Positions 33,807 to 43,800 of a stretch of 64,000 nucleotides of DNA are shown piece after piece. The position numbers and the translations under genes were made by a program. The stretch covers positions 1 to 64,000 of the forward strand of contig NZ_JACSRD010000169.1 in the NCBI RefSeq assembly GCF_014879935.1. The letters run 5' to 3'. Source of the DNA: Prosthecobacter sp. (GTDB taxonomy: Bacteria; Verrucomicrobiota; Verrucomicrobiia; Verrucomicrobiales; Verrucomicrobiaceae). The notes below the pieces were generated by a model. It ran no database searches. It was not told where the DNA came from and worked only from the letters and a program-made list of their open reading frames with translations. The stretch's first letter is position 1. Each line of letters opens with the position of its first letter.

Positions 33807-33830
33807 AGCGAACTTGGAAGTTCGCTCTAC
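33807..33830 (-). repeat. REP-like palindrome, GTAG head, intergenic
   Basis: On the minus strand GTAG, one base, then GCGAACTT/AAGTTCGC (8-bp stem, loop CC). It lies between the convergent SDR gene (ends 33780) and the hydroxyacid dehydrogenase gene (ends 33831). It could also act as a weak terminator. Confidence 0.65.
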
Positions 33831-34703
33831 TCACTCGTAAAGCCGGAACAAGCCGCTGTGATCGAGATCGCCGAGGTTTTTCTCGTGCACAAACTTCTCC
33901 CACTGCGCGAGCGAGTTCTTCAGCGTCGGTGAGTCGAGGCCGACAGAATCGGCGAGCTGGCACATGAGGCGGACGTCTTTGAGCTGGAGCGTGGCACGAC
34001 CGCCGGGTTTGAAGTCGCGGCGCACCATGCGGTCGCCATGGAGGTCGAGGATGCGGCTTTCGGCGAAGCCACCGAGCAGCGCCTTGCGCACGAGGGCGGG
34101 ATCGACGCCGGAGAGTTCGGCGAGGCGCAGGGCCTGGGCGACGGCGTCGATGGTCTGCGCGACGATGAGTTGATTCGCGAGTTTTGTCACCTGCCCTGCC
34201 CCGCTGGGGCCGAGATGGGTGATGTTTTTGCCGCAGACCTGAAAAATGGGCAACGCGCGCTGGAAATTCGCCTCGGTGCCGCCGGCCATGATCGTGAGTG
34301 TCGCGGCTTCAGCACCGACCTGGCCGCCGGAGACAGGCGCATCGACCCAGTTCACGCGCTCAGCCCATTTTTTCGTCTCAGGAACGCCGGTGGTGCCGAA
34401 ATCGATGATCAGCGCGTCTTTGTGCAGGCCTTCGATCAAGCCGCCGGGGCCGAAGACGACGTTTTCGACGACATCGGTCATGGTGAGGTTGATACAGATG
34501 ACGCCGGGGCCGATTTCACGGGCGAGATCGGGCAAACTGCCGGCGCGACGCATGCCGAGTTTCACCGCGGCTTCGGCAGGCGCATCGCTGCGATTCCAGA
34601 CGACGACATCGGCTCCGGCTTCGTGCAAATGACGCGCATTGGCCCGGCCCATGTTGCCGAGGCCGACGAATCCGATCTTGTGTCCAGTGAGAGGCTTGCT
34701 CAT
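33831..34703 (-). CDS. 3-hydroxyisobutyrate dehydrogenase-family NAD(P) oxidoreductase
   Basis: This 290-residue protein has the N-terminal Rossmann motif GFVGLGNMG. It also has the family signature DAPVSGGQVGAEAATLTIMAGG, and the catalytic Lys in GAGQVTKLANQ. Members oxidise or reduce small 3-hydroxy acids (3-hydroxyisobutyrate, tartronate semialdehyde, L-threonate). It is divergent from a DenD-like gene with 55 nt between starts. In known gene sets LtnD and DenD occur together, so L-threonate dehydrogenase is a possible role, but no kinase or aldolase of that route is present. Confidence 0.87.
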   Translation of the reverse strand: MSKPLTGHKIGFVGLGNMGRANARHLHEAGADVVVWNRSDAPAEAAVKLGMRRAGSLPDLAREIGPGVICINLTMTDVVENVVFGPGGLIEGLHKDALIIDFGTTGVPETKKWAERVNWVDAPVSGGQVGAEAATLTIMAGGTEANFQRALPIFQVCGKNITHLGPSGAGQVTKLANQLIVAQTIDAVAQALRLAELSGVDPALVRKALLGGFAESRILDLHGDRMVRRDFKPGGRATLQLKDVRLMCQLADSVGLDSPTLKNSLAQWEKFVHEKNLGDLDHSGLFRLYE

Positions 34704-34758
34704 GTCGGCGAACTCACATCAGGCCGTGCCTGATGGCAAATCTCTTCCCGATTCACAC

Positions 34759-35727
34759 ATGAAAATCATCATCACCGGCGGCGGCGGCTTTCTTGGCTCG
34801 CAGCTCGCGCAGAAGCTCCTCGAACGCGGCACGTGGAACGGCCAGACAATCACCGAAATGGTGCTGCTGGACGCGTTTTTCCGCAGTGAGCCGACGGATG
34901 CGCGTGTGAGGCAGATCAAGGGTGACATTGGCGACCGGGCGACGGTGTTTGAGGCCACGGGATCGAAGTTCGATGTCATCTTCCATCTCGCCTCAATGGT
35001 GAGCGGCGAGTGCGAGGAGCGCTTCGACGATGCGATGCGTGTGAATCTGGACGGCGGGCGGAATGTGTTCGAGGCCGCACGCGCGGCGGAAGGGAGGCCG
35101 CGGGTCGTTTTCGCCAGCAGCGTGGCCTGCTACGGCGGGATCGACATGTCGCAGATGATGTCGGACCTCACAAAGCAACTACCGCAGACGACCTACGGCA
35201 TGACGAAGGCGATGTGTGAGATGATGGTGAATGATCACACACGCAAAGGCCACTTTGACGGCCGCAGCGTGCGTCTGCCGACGGTAATTGTGCGGCCTGG
35301 CAAACCGAACGCGGCCGCTTCGAGCTGGGCCAGCGGCATGTTTCGTGAACCGCTGAATGGCGAGGCCTGCAACCTGCCGATCCGCCGCGATCAACCGCAT
35401 CCGATGACGGGTTATCGGACCGTGATCGAGTCGTTCATCGCTTTGAGCGAGGTGGATGAGGCAAAACTCGGCAAAGATCGCGCCTACGTGCTGCCCGCGC
35501 ATCGCGTGACGCCGCAGATCGCCGAGAAAGTCATCACCGAGGTCGCTGCGGAGCGTGGCATCACGCTGGGGCCGATCGTGGACGCGTTCGATGCACGGAT
35601 TCAAGGCATCGTGGATAACTGGCCGCAGCAGGTCGATGGCTCGCGGGCGGTGGAGATCGGTGTTCCCCGTCCGCCGGAGCTGAAGGTGATCGTGGAGCAG
35701 TATGTGGAGGATTTTCTCGCCCGCTGA
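34759..35727 (+). CDS. denD: DenD-like D-erythronate dehydrogenase (extended SDR)
   Basis: The 322-residue protein starts at the ATG at 34759 with the Rossmann motif TGGGGFLGSQLAQ. It contains the NAD-binding FHLASMVSGECE block and the catalytic YGMTK (Tyr and Lys). The sequence PTVIVRPGKPNAAASSWASGMFREPLNGE and the late VTPQ segment are typical of DenD. DenD oxidises D-erythronate to 2-oxo-D-erythronate. The downstream enzymes of the pathway (DUF1537 kinase, aldolase) are absent here. It is divergent from the hydroxyacid dehydrogenase gene. Confidence 0.8.
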   Translation: MKIIITGGGGFLGSQLAQKLLERGTWNGQTITEMVLLDAFFRSEPTDARVRQIKGDIGDRATVFEATGSKFDVIFHLASMVSGECEERFDDAMRVNLDGGRNVFEAARAAEGRPRVVFASSVACYGGIDMSQMMSDLTKQLPQTTYGMTKAMCEMMVNDHTRKGHFDGRSVRLPTVIVRPGKPNAAASSWASGMFREPLNGEACNLPIRRDQPHPMTGYRTVIESFIALSEVDEAKLGKDRAYVLPAHRVTPQIAEKVITEVAAERGITLGPIVDAFDARIQGIVDNWPQQVDGSRAVEIGVPRPPELKVIVEQYVEDFLAR

Positions 35728-35778
35728 AACAGCACGGATGAAACCTTGCCCGGTGCGTGCGATGGATTAGCCTCGCGC

Positions 35779-36786
35779 ATGGCCACTTTTCGTCCGCCGC
35801 CTCTGCCAGGTGCTCCGCAGATCAGGATCAACACCCGTCTCATCGTTTCTGCCATCGTCGGAATCTTCGTCTTGATCGGCGTTTTCTCCGGCATCTACCA
35901 GGTGCCGGCCAATTCGGTGGCGGTGGTGCAGCGTTTTGGCGGCTATCTGCGGACCGCGCCGCCCGGACTGCATTTCAAACTGCCTTGGGGCATCGACACC
36001 GCGATCGTCGTCGAAGTGCAGCGGCAGCAGAAGCTGGAATTCGGCACCGCGACGCATGGCGCGACCAACTTCTACCAGTACACCGACTACGAGGAGCAGC
36101 AGCGTGAGAAAAACATGGTCACCGGCGATCTGAACGCGGTGCTGGTGGAGTGGGAGGTGCAATATCACGTGGAAGACCCCGTGGCCTACACGTTCAACTT
36201 CCGCGAGCCGCTGGCCACGCTGCGCGATCTCACCGAGGCGGTCATGCGCGAGGTGGTGGGCGACCGCACGGTGGACGAGGTGCTGACCATCGGACGCCAG
36301 GAGATGGAAAAGACCGCGCTGGACCGCCTTCGCACGCTGGTGGACGGGCTGAAGATGGGCCTGCGCATTGATTTGATCCAGCTCGGCAATGTGAACCCGC
36401 CCGCGATGGTGAAGGCCAGCTTCAACGAGGTGAACAGCGCCCAGCAGGAAAAGGAATCCGCGATCAACCAGGCCAGCGGCGAGTACAACCGCGTGGTGCC
36501 GCGTGCGCGTGGCGAGGCGGTGCAGAAGATCAGCGCGGCGGAAGGTTACGCCACGAAGCGCATCAACGAGGCGGAGGGTGACGCGATGCGCTTCAACGCC
36601 CTGCTGACGGAATACAAAAAGGCGCCGGACGTGACGACGAAGCGCATCTACCTCGAAACGATGGGCGAGGTGCTTCCATTGGTGCCCGGGAAGATCATCC
36701 TGGATGACAAGGCCTCCTCTTTCCTGCCGCTGATGAATCTGCGCCAGCCAGCCCCCTCAAAGCCCCAAACCGACCCTGAACGATGA
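35779..36786 (+). CDS. hflK: HflK, membrane protease modulator
   Basis: The 335-residue band-7/SPFH protein has one N-terminal transmembrane segment (LIVSAIVGIFVLIGVFSGIY). After it come SVAVVQRFG, APPGLHFKLPWGID, the conserved VEWEVQYHVEDP block, and a long helical C-terminus (NEVNSAQQEKESAINQASGEYN). HflK and HflC form a ring that surrounds FtsH and modulates membrane protein degradation. Start chosen at 35779 (MATFRPP). It overlaps hflC by four bases. Confidence 0.9.
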   Translation: MATFRPPPLPGAPQIRINTRLIVSAIVGIFVLIGVFSGIYQVPANSVAVVQRFGGYLRTAPPGLHFKLPWGIDTAIVVEVQRQQKLEFGTATHGATNFYQYTDYEEQQREKNMVTGDLNAVLVEWEVQYHVEDPVAYTFNFREPLATLRDLTEAVMREVVGDRTVDEVLTIGRQEMEKTALDRLRTLVDGLKMGLRIDLIQLGNVNPPAMVKASFNEVNSAQQEKESAINQASGEYNRVVPRARGEAVQKISAAEGYATKRINEAEGDAMRFNALLTEYKKAPDVTTKRIYLETMGEVLPLVPGKIILDDKASSFLPLMNLRQPAPSKPQTDPER

Positions 36787-37829
36787 AATCCACACTCGCA
36801 CTCGTTGTCGCCCTGGCCCTGGTGATTGTTCTCGGTTCCGGCCTCTACACCGTGAACGAGACCGAACAGGTCATCATCACGCAATTCGGCATGCCGGTGG
36901 GCGAACCGGTGACCAAAGCCGGCCTGCACTGGAAAACGCCGTTCATCCAGACGGTGAACCGCATCGAAAAACGCGTGCTGGAGTGGGATGGCGAAGCGAC
37001 CCCGATGACGACGCGGAACAAGGTCTTCGTGATGGTGGATGCCTTCGCGCGGTGGGAGATCGTGGATCCGCTGGCGTTTTTCCGCCAGCTCACGGATGAG
37101 AATCGTGCGATCTCGCGGCTGAACGGCATCATCGGCAGCGAGACGCGCATCGTGATCGCCAGGCATGACTTCATCGAGGCCGTGCGCAGCACGAAGGACC
37201 GCAAAGTGGCCCGCGATGGCCCGGCTCCTGACGCGAACGCAGTCATTTCGACCTCGGAGGCCCGCATCGGTGTGCTGCCATTGATCACAAAAGGCCGTGG
37301 CGAGCTGGAGGCGGAGATTTTTGCCAATGCAGCGCCGAAGGTGAAGGACCTGGGCATCAAGATCCTCGATGTGCGACTGAAGCGCATTGATTATGATCCT
37401 TCGGTAAGCCAGTCGATTTACCAGCGCATGATCACGGAACGCCAGCAGATCGCGGAGCGTTACCGGTCCGAAGGCGCCGGTGAGGCGGCGAAGATCAACG
37501 GCGAGCGCGAACGCGACCTGGCGACCATCGAATCAGAGGCCTATCGCAAAGTGCAGGAGCTGGAAGGCAGCGCCGATGCCAAGGCCACCGAGATCTACGC
37601 GAAGGCCTACAATCAAAGCCCGGAGGCGGTGGAGCTGTTCGAGTTCAAGCAGACGATGGATGCCTACAAGAAGCTCATCACCGATGACACCACGATGATC
37701 TTCACCACCGACAGCGACCTGTTCCGCTTTTTGAAGTCCAGCAAGCCGCAGAGCAGCGGCACCAGTGAACCCGCCACCGGATTCACGCCGCTGAACAAGC
37801 TGCCGACGCTGCTGGAAGTGGGACGTTGA
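36783..37829 (+). CDS. hflC: HflC, membrane protease modulator
   Basis: The 348-residue SPFH protein starts inside hflK (ATGA overlap at 36783). It has an N-terminal membrane segment (LALVVALALVIVLGSGLY), then NETEQVIITQFG, GLHWKTPFIQTVNRIEKR, DLGIKILDVRLKRIDY and a helical SAEG-like region (RSEGAGEAAKINGERERDL). The tail from ~310 is short and Ser/Pro-rich. It is the partner of HflK in the FtsH-modulating complex. Confidence 0.92.
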   Translation: MKSTLALVVALALVIVLGSGLYTVNETEQVIITQFGMPVGEPVTKAGLHWKTPFIQTVNRIEKRVLEWDGEATPMTTRNKVFVMVDAFARWEIVDPLAFFRQLTDENRAISRLNGIIGSETRIVIARHDFIEAVRSTKDRKVARDGPAPDANAVISTSEARIGVLPLITKGRGELEAEIFANAAPKVKDLGIKILDVRLKRIDYDPSVSQSIYQRMITERQQIAERYRSEGAGEAAKINGERERDLATIESEAYRKVQELEGSADAKATEIYAKAYNQSPEAVELFEFKQTMDAYKKLITDDTTMIFTTDSDLFRFLKSSKPQSSGTSEPATGFTPLNKLPTLLEVGR

Positions 37830-37870
37830 GGTTTTGAACTCGGAGGTGACCGGAGGCAGCAAAGTTTCGA

Positions 37871-40800
37871 CTACTTCGAGCGACGGCGGCGCATCAGCAG
37901 GGCGGAAAGGCCGAGGAGGAGGAACACGGCACGGGAGGGCTCCGGCACGACGACCAGGACACCGTAGCTGGTGAAGGCGCTGGTGTCCCACGCGAGTCCG
38001 GCTCCCAGACCGATGCCGCTGAGATCGAGATCGCCGAGGGTGAAGGCACCCGAGCCTGCCAGCAGCGAATCAGCAGCACCGACCGTGCTCCAGTCGAGCA
38101 GTTTGAAGATGTTGCCGATGATGTAGGTGCCGCTGTTGTCGGAGACCTTGATGGTGCCGCCTGCGGTGGTGCCGAGATTGAATTCACCGTTGGTGAGCTT
38201 GAGACTGTCGTAGGTGGTGCCGGCGTCCTTCCAGTGAGCGGCGTAAGTGCTGTCGCTCAGATTGGCACCGTTGCTGGTGAGGCCGTTGAGGTAGGTGAGC
38301 GCATCGGTCGTGATCCAGTCAAAGCCGGCGTCGATCTGGCTGCTGGAGGTGAGGCCGAGCTGGATCTGGCCGCCGTCCTGCACTTCCAAAGCCGTCGCAG
38401 CGGCCGTGAAGGTGAGTTTCTGGTTGCTGATGGCCGTGCTGCCGACGCCAGGGGCAAGGATGGCCCCGTTGCCGATGATCGTGGCTCCAGCAATGCTGCC
38501 CGAACCCGACAATGTCGCCCCGGTGTTGATGGTGACGACACCTGCGCCGCCAAGGGAGCCCGTGGAGCCATCGCCGACCCGCAGGGTGCCGCCGGAGACG
38601 GTCGTGGCACCGGTGTAGGTGCTGTCACCGGTGAGTTCGAGGGTGTTGCCGCCCAACTTCTTCAGGCCGACGCTGTTCGCTCCGAGATTGGTGTCCGCAA
38701 TGGCGCTGGCATAGGTGAAGGTGCCTCCGGCGGCGTTCGTGGTATCGAGACCGATGGAGGAACCTGCGGCAAAACCACCCGTGGCCGTGCCGAGACCCTT
38801 GATGACGTCGATGTCAGACGCGGTGAACTCACCCGTGCCGCCGACGTTGAAAGCGGCGGTGGCACCGCTGCTGACGACGATGTTGGTGTCCGTCCAACTG
38901 GCCGGCGTGTTGTTGTAGAGCGCGGTCTGTTTACGGAACTGCAGGGTGCCGGCCGTGACGTTGGTGACGCCGGTGTTGGTGTTGACACCGTCCATGTAGA
39001 GCGTGCCGGAGCCAGCCTTGGTCAAGGCGCCGCCGCCATTGAGCTCGCCGAGATTCGACAGCGTGCCCGACATGGCATTGAAGACGACGTCATTGGTGGC
39101 GGAGCCGATGGTGTTGGCCTGCATGTCGAGCGTGGCACCGTCGAGAGTCACCGTGCCCGTGGCGGTGCCGCCGCCCGCAGAATCCGCCCCGCGCAGGATG
39201 CTGCCGGAGAAGGTGAGCGTGCCGCCGGTGAAGGTGGCGTTGGCGACTGCATTGCCGGCACCCGAAGTGGAGGCGAGCGTCCAGGCCCCCGAGGTGACGG
39301 TGCCGCCGCCGATCTCGATGTTCGTCGTGGTGGTGCTGCCGTTGGAACCCTTGGAGGAGGCGTTGAGGGTGCCGATTTCCAGCGTGCCGGTGTCAAAGCG
39401 GAAGACGCTGGCGAGGTCGGAGTTGCGGTTCTGCGTGCCGATGGTGACGGTGGAGAACTTCAGGTCGGCAGCGTGACCGGTGACATCGAAGCTGTTTTGA
39501 TTCACGCCGACTCCCACGGTCGTGGTTGCGCTGCCAGTGCCCATGTTGAAGGCAGCGGCGCTGACGCCATCCGCCGCACGGACGACGACCGTGCCATCGG
39601 AGGCGTGAAGGAAGCTCACGGCGCCGAGGTCGCGGGAACCGGTGCCGACGTTGAACGCGTCCACGTTGATGATGTTCGTGGACGTGCCGAGTTGCAGGCT
39701 GTTCACCTGGCCTGAGTTGCCATTGAAAGAGCCGCCTCCGCCCACCGTGAGAGCGCCGGCGGTGATGGTGGTGTCCTGGGCGAGAATCAGCGTGCCCGTG
39801 CCGGTGCTGTTCGTGCCTGACGTGCTGCTGACCAGCAAGACACCGCTGGTGGTGTCCAGCGAGACATTCATCGTCTTCAATGCGCTGAAGTCCGCCGTGG
39901 CGAAGTTGGTGTTGGAGCCACCGACGATGAAGGTGTTGCCCGTGCCGGTGGTGTTGCTCACGTTGAAGGTGCCCTCTCCAACGGCCGAGAAGAACGTGGT
40001 GGTGGTGGCGCCGCCGCTGCCGAGCGAGACATTGCCGGTGACGGTGACCGTCCTGGAGGCGTCAATGTCGAGGATGTTGACGAGCGTGTCGGAATTGGTC
40101 TGGGCGATCAGGCCGCCGAAGGTGAGATCGGCCTTCGCCTCGACTCTGCCAGCGGTGGTGATGCTGTTCGCGGTGCCGAATGTCAGCGCACCGGCGAGAT
40201 TCTGGTCCGCTGTGAAGCGGAGGATGCCGTCATCGATGCGGGTGGCTCCGGAGTAGGCGTTGGAGGCGGTCATCACCCAGGTGTTGGCATCGGCTTTGGT
40301 GAAGGTGAGGACACCGGCGGTCTCCACGATGGGGCCCATGGCGTTTTCGAGAGCCGGATCCGAGTCACCGCGAAGGGTGAGGGTCTTGTTTCCGGGGTTC
40401 TCGATCCGGACGCCGCCGAGAACGAGGACACCGGTGCCGTCGGCGTCGATGGTGACCGCGCCAGTCGTGCCCTGCATGCCGATGAGACGGTCGGAGATGT
40501 GGCCGCTGCCGGTGTATTGCAGTGTGGTGGCCGTGGAGCCGGAGCCCATGCGGATGATGCCGTCCTCGGCGCTGGCAACACTTCCCAGGGCGCTGGCGCC
40601 GCCGCCAATGCCGCTGATGGAATCAATGCTCAAGGTGCCCCCACGGATCTCCGTGGTGCCGGAGTAGGTGTTGAGGCCGGAGAGCGTCAAAATGTTGTTC
40701 TGAAGCTTCAACAAGCCGCCAGGACCTGCGAGTTGGGTGCTCACGGGAAGATCGCCGGTGTTGCCGAAGACAAAGCCTCTCGACGCATTGATGGTTCCCG

Positions 40801-43800
40801 TGCCGAGCAGGGACGGATTCACGCCTGCCGTGGTGAAGAGGCCGGCGCTGAGGCTGTTGCCTCCGACGTCCAGCGTGGCTCCGGCGCCGAGGGTGATGTC
40901 GCCACCGAGCCCAAGCGCGTTCGATGCACCGATGGTGAGCGTGCCGCCGAGAATGACGGTGTCACCCGAGTAGGTGGCGGCCAAGTTCAGCGTCAGATTG
41001 CCGGCACCAGTCTTGGTGAGGCCGCCGATGCCGGAGCCGACAGAGCCTGCGAGCACGAGATCCACGCCGTTCGTGTCGATGGTGCCGCCACCCGCCAGGA
41101 AAGAGATCGTGCGCAGGGAAATATCGTCCGTGAGGCCCGAGCCGAGGCGCAATGTGCCGCCGGCAAACACGAGGGCGCCGGTGTCCCCGCCGATGTTGTC
41201 GAGATCGGTGATCTCCAGGACGCCTTCATTGATCGTGGTCTTGCGGGTGCCGCCGCCAGCCGTGTTGGCACCCGTCAGAATGAGCGTGCCCCGGCCGGAT
41301 TTGGTGATGTCGGCCGTCGAAGTGAGCGGAGAGCTGATGGTAGCGGCGAGATTCTCGTTCGTCGCGTAGATGAAGGTCTGCGAGGAGGTGCTGAGCACGG
41401 AAGGCAGGCTCATTTCGAAGGCGGTGGCGCTCGTGACACTGGTGACGACAGCTCCGACAGGAATGCCCGCGCCAAACAACGGCATGCCGGGCATCAGACC
41501 GGTGGTGCTGGTCACCGTGATGGTGGTGGAGCCCAGAGTCGTCGTCCCGGAGGCGAGGCTGTTCGAGGAGTTCGGATTGATCACCTGAATGACGTATTCA
41601 TTCGTGCCGCCGACCGCGATGCCGTCGTCAAAGCCACCGAGGCTGGTCTGCAGCGAGTCATTCGCGGCGGCTCCAGTCACGGTGAAGAGCATCGCGCCGC
41701 TGGTGATGGCCAGCGTCTGGCCCGCACCGCTGCCGGAGACGCTGAGGAGCGGCGTGGCGGCGTTGTTGAGCACGAGGGAATTGATCGTGGCGCCCGACAG
41801 TCCGGTGAGATCGGCGCTCAGGGACTCGCGCACGTTGTCCGTGGCCGCGGCGGCCGCGTAAGTGGCGTATTCGGTGGCGAAATTGAGCGGGCGGAAGCCT
41901 GTGCCGAGGATGTAGGTGACGAGCGAGTTGCCCATGTGACCGGCCGCCAGCGCTCCAGCTCCGGTTTCCTCCCCGATGGCCCAGGGAACGATGCTGAGGT
42001 TCGTGCTGCCATCCCCCCCGGCACCGCCGACGAGATTGGCGGCGCTGGCGATGAAGGCGTCCTGATTGGTGGCGTCGCCGATGCGGAACTGGTTCGAACG
42101 CGTGTTGACGATGCCGAGGTTGTTGCCACGCACGTTGAGCGTGGAGTTGTTCAGGCGGGTGATGTTGTTGGTGATGATGTCCGCATCCGCCCCGGCGACC
42201 GTGGTTTCCATCCCGACATAGTTCGCGCCGGAATTCAGGTTCACGACGCCCACGGTCTCATCACGGGTGGAGTTGTTGTCCGTGCGGATGGCGAGACCGC
42301 GCACGATGGATTGCCCGCTGAAAGTGCCGTCGGCGGAGTTCAGGGTGATGCTGGTGGTGTCGAGAATATGGGAGGAAGGCCCGGTGGAGCCGTTTTGGTC
42401 GAAGAGGAGCACACCGCCCTTGTTCACCTGGACAAAGCTGGCGTTGATCTGGCCGGCGGTGGTGAAGTAGAAGGTGCCGGACTCGACAATGATGCCGCCG
42501 GTGAAGCCGGTGCTGATTCCAGTGAGCTGGAGGTTGCTCGGCCCGTCCTTGATGATCGCACCCGTGCCGGCAAAGGTGCCGGCGTAGGTGGAATTGGCCC
42601 CCTGGTTGATCGTGAGCGTGTGAACGCCGACATCGACGATGCCGTTTTCAGAATTGGTGGCCCGCTGGCCGCCGGAAAGCCGGCCGATGGTCTCGTCATC
42701 GAGCAGTTCCAGCGTGGTCTGGCGATGCGCGGCGAGGGAGACGATGGAGATGTCGCCAATCGCGTTCCCACCCGCGACCTGGAGCACGCCTTCCTGGAGG
42801 TCCAGCTCGTCGGTGAAGAAGTTGTTGCCGGACAGCAGCAGGGTGCCGGCACCGGACTTCGTGAGCGCGTAGGGCCCGCGGATGTCGGCGTTGATTTCAA
42901 AGGTCTGGGCGCTGTCCTGGGTGATGATGAGCTCATTGATGCCGGTGAGCAGCGTGCCGCCGACGATGGATGGCGTGCCGCCGACATTGCTGGTGACGAG
43001 AATGCCGCCGCTGGCGATGCTGAGGACGCCGGCGCCCCCCAGATTGAGGTCAGAGCCGGAGGCCGCGTTGAAGCGCAGGCTGTTGATGCTGATGCCGGAA
43101 ACCGTGCCGCTGAAGCCGCCGACATCGTCGGTGACGTGATCAGCGGTGACCCAGGTGGAGACGTCGTTCTTGGCGATGGAAGCGAGGGCGACGATGTTGC
43201 CACCGGCCGCGTTCGTGGCGTTGGTGGCGAACCACACGCCCGTGCCGTCATCGACCGTGGCGTAAGCGCTTGCGCCAAGAAGGCCGTTGGTGTTCACCGT
43301 GTTGGTGATGATGCCGTTGGTCGCGCTTTGGACGCCGGCAGGCAGGACAAAGCGGATGGTGCCGTCACGGTTGCCGGTGGCACGAGTGATGGCGCCGAGG
43401 GTCAGGAGCACATCCTGGCCGGCGGAGATGAGGCTGAGCTTCGCCGCGCCTGCGTTGTCGTCCGAAGCGGTCGAATCGAGGGTGAAACTGGCCACCGTCT
43501 GGCTGACGGCGGTGCCGGCATTGCCCATCAGCGTGAGCGAACTGCCGCGCAGCTCCAGCGCCGAGCCCGTGCGGAGTTTCACGCCGGTGTTTGGACCAAA
43601 ATCGAGCACGAGCGTGCCTTCCGCGACGACAGAGGCGCCAGTGGAGGCCAGGCCGGAGTTGTCACCGGCCAGCGTGACGGTGCCGGGGCCGAATTTTTCG
43701 AGGGCCGTGGTTCCCGTGGAGGCGAGACCGGCATTGATGGTGCCTTCATACAGATCGATGTCGCCGCCGGTGATGGTGAGCACGCCGGTGCCGTCGATGA

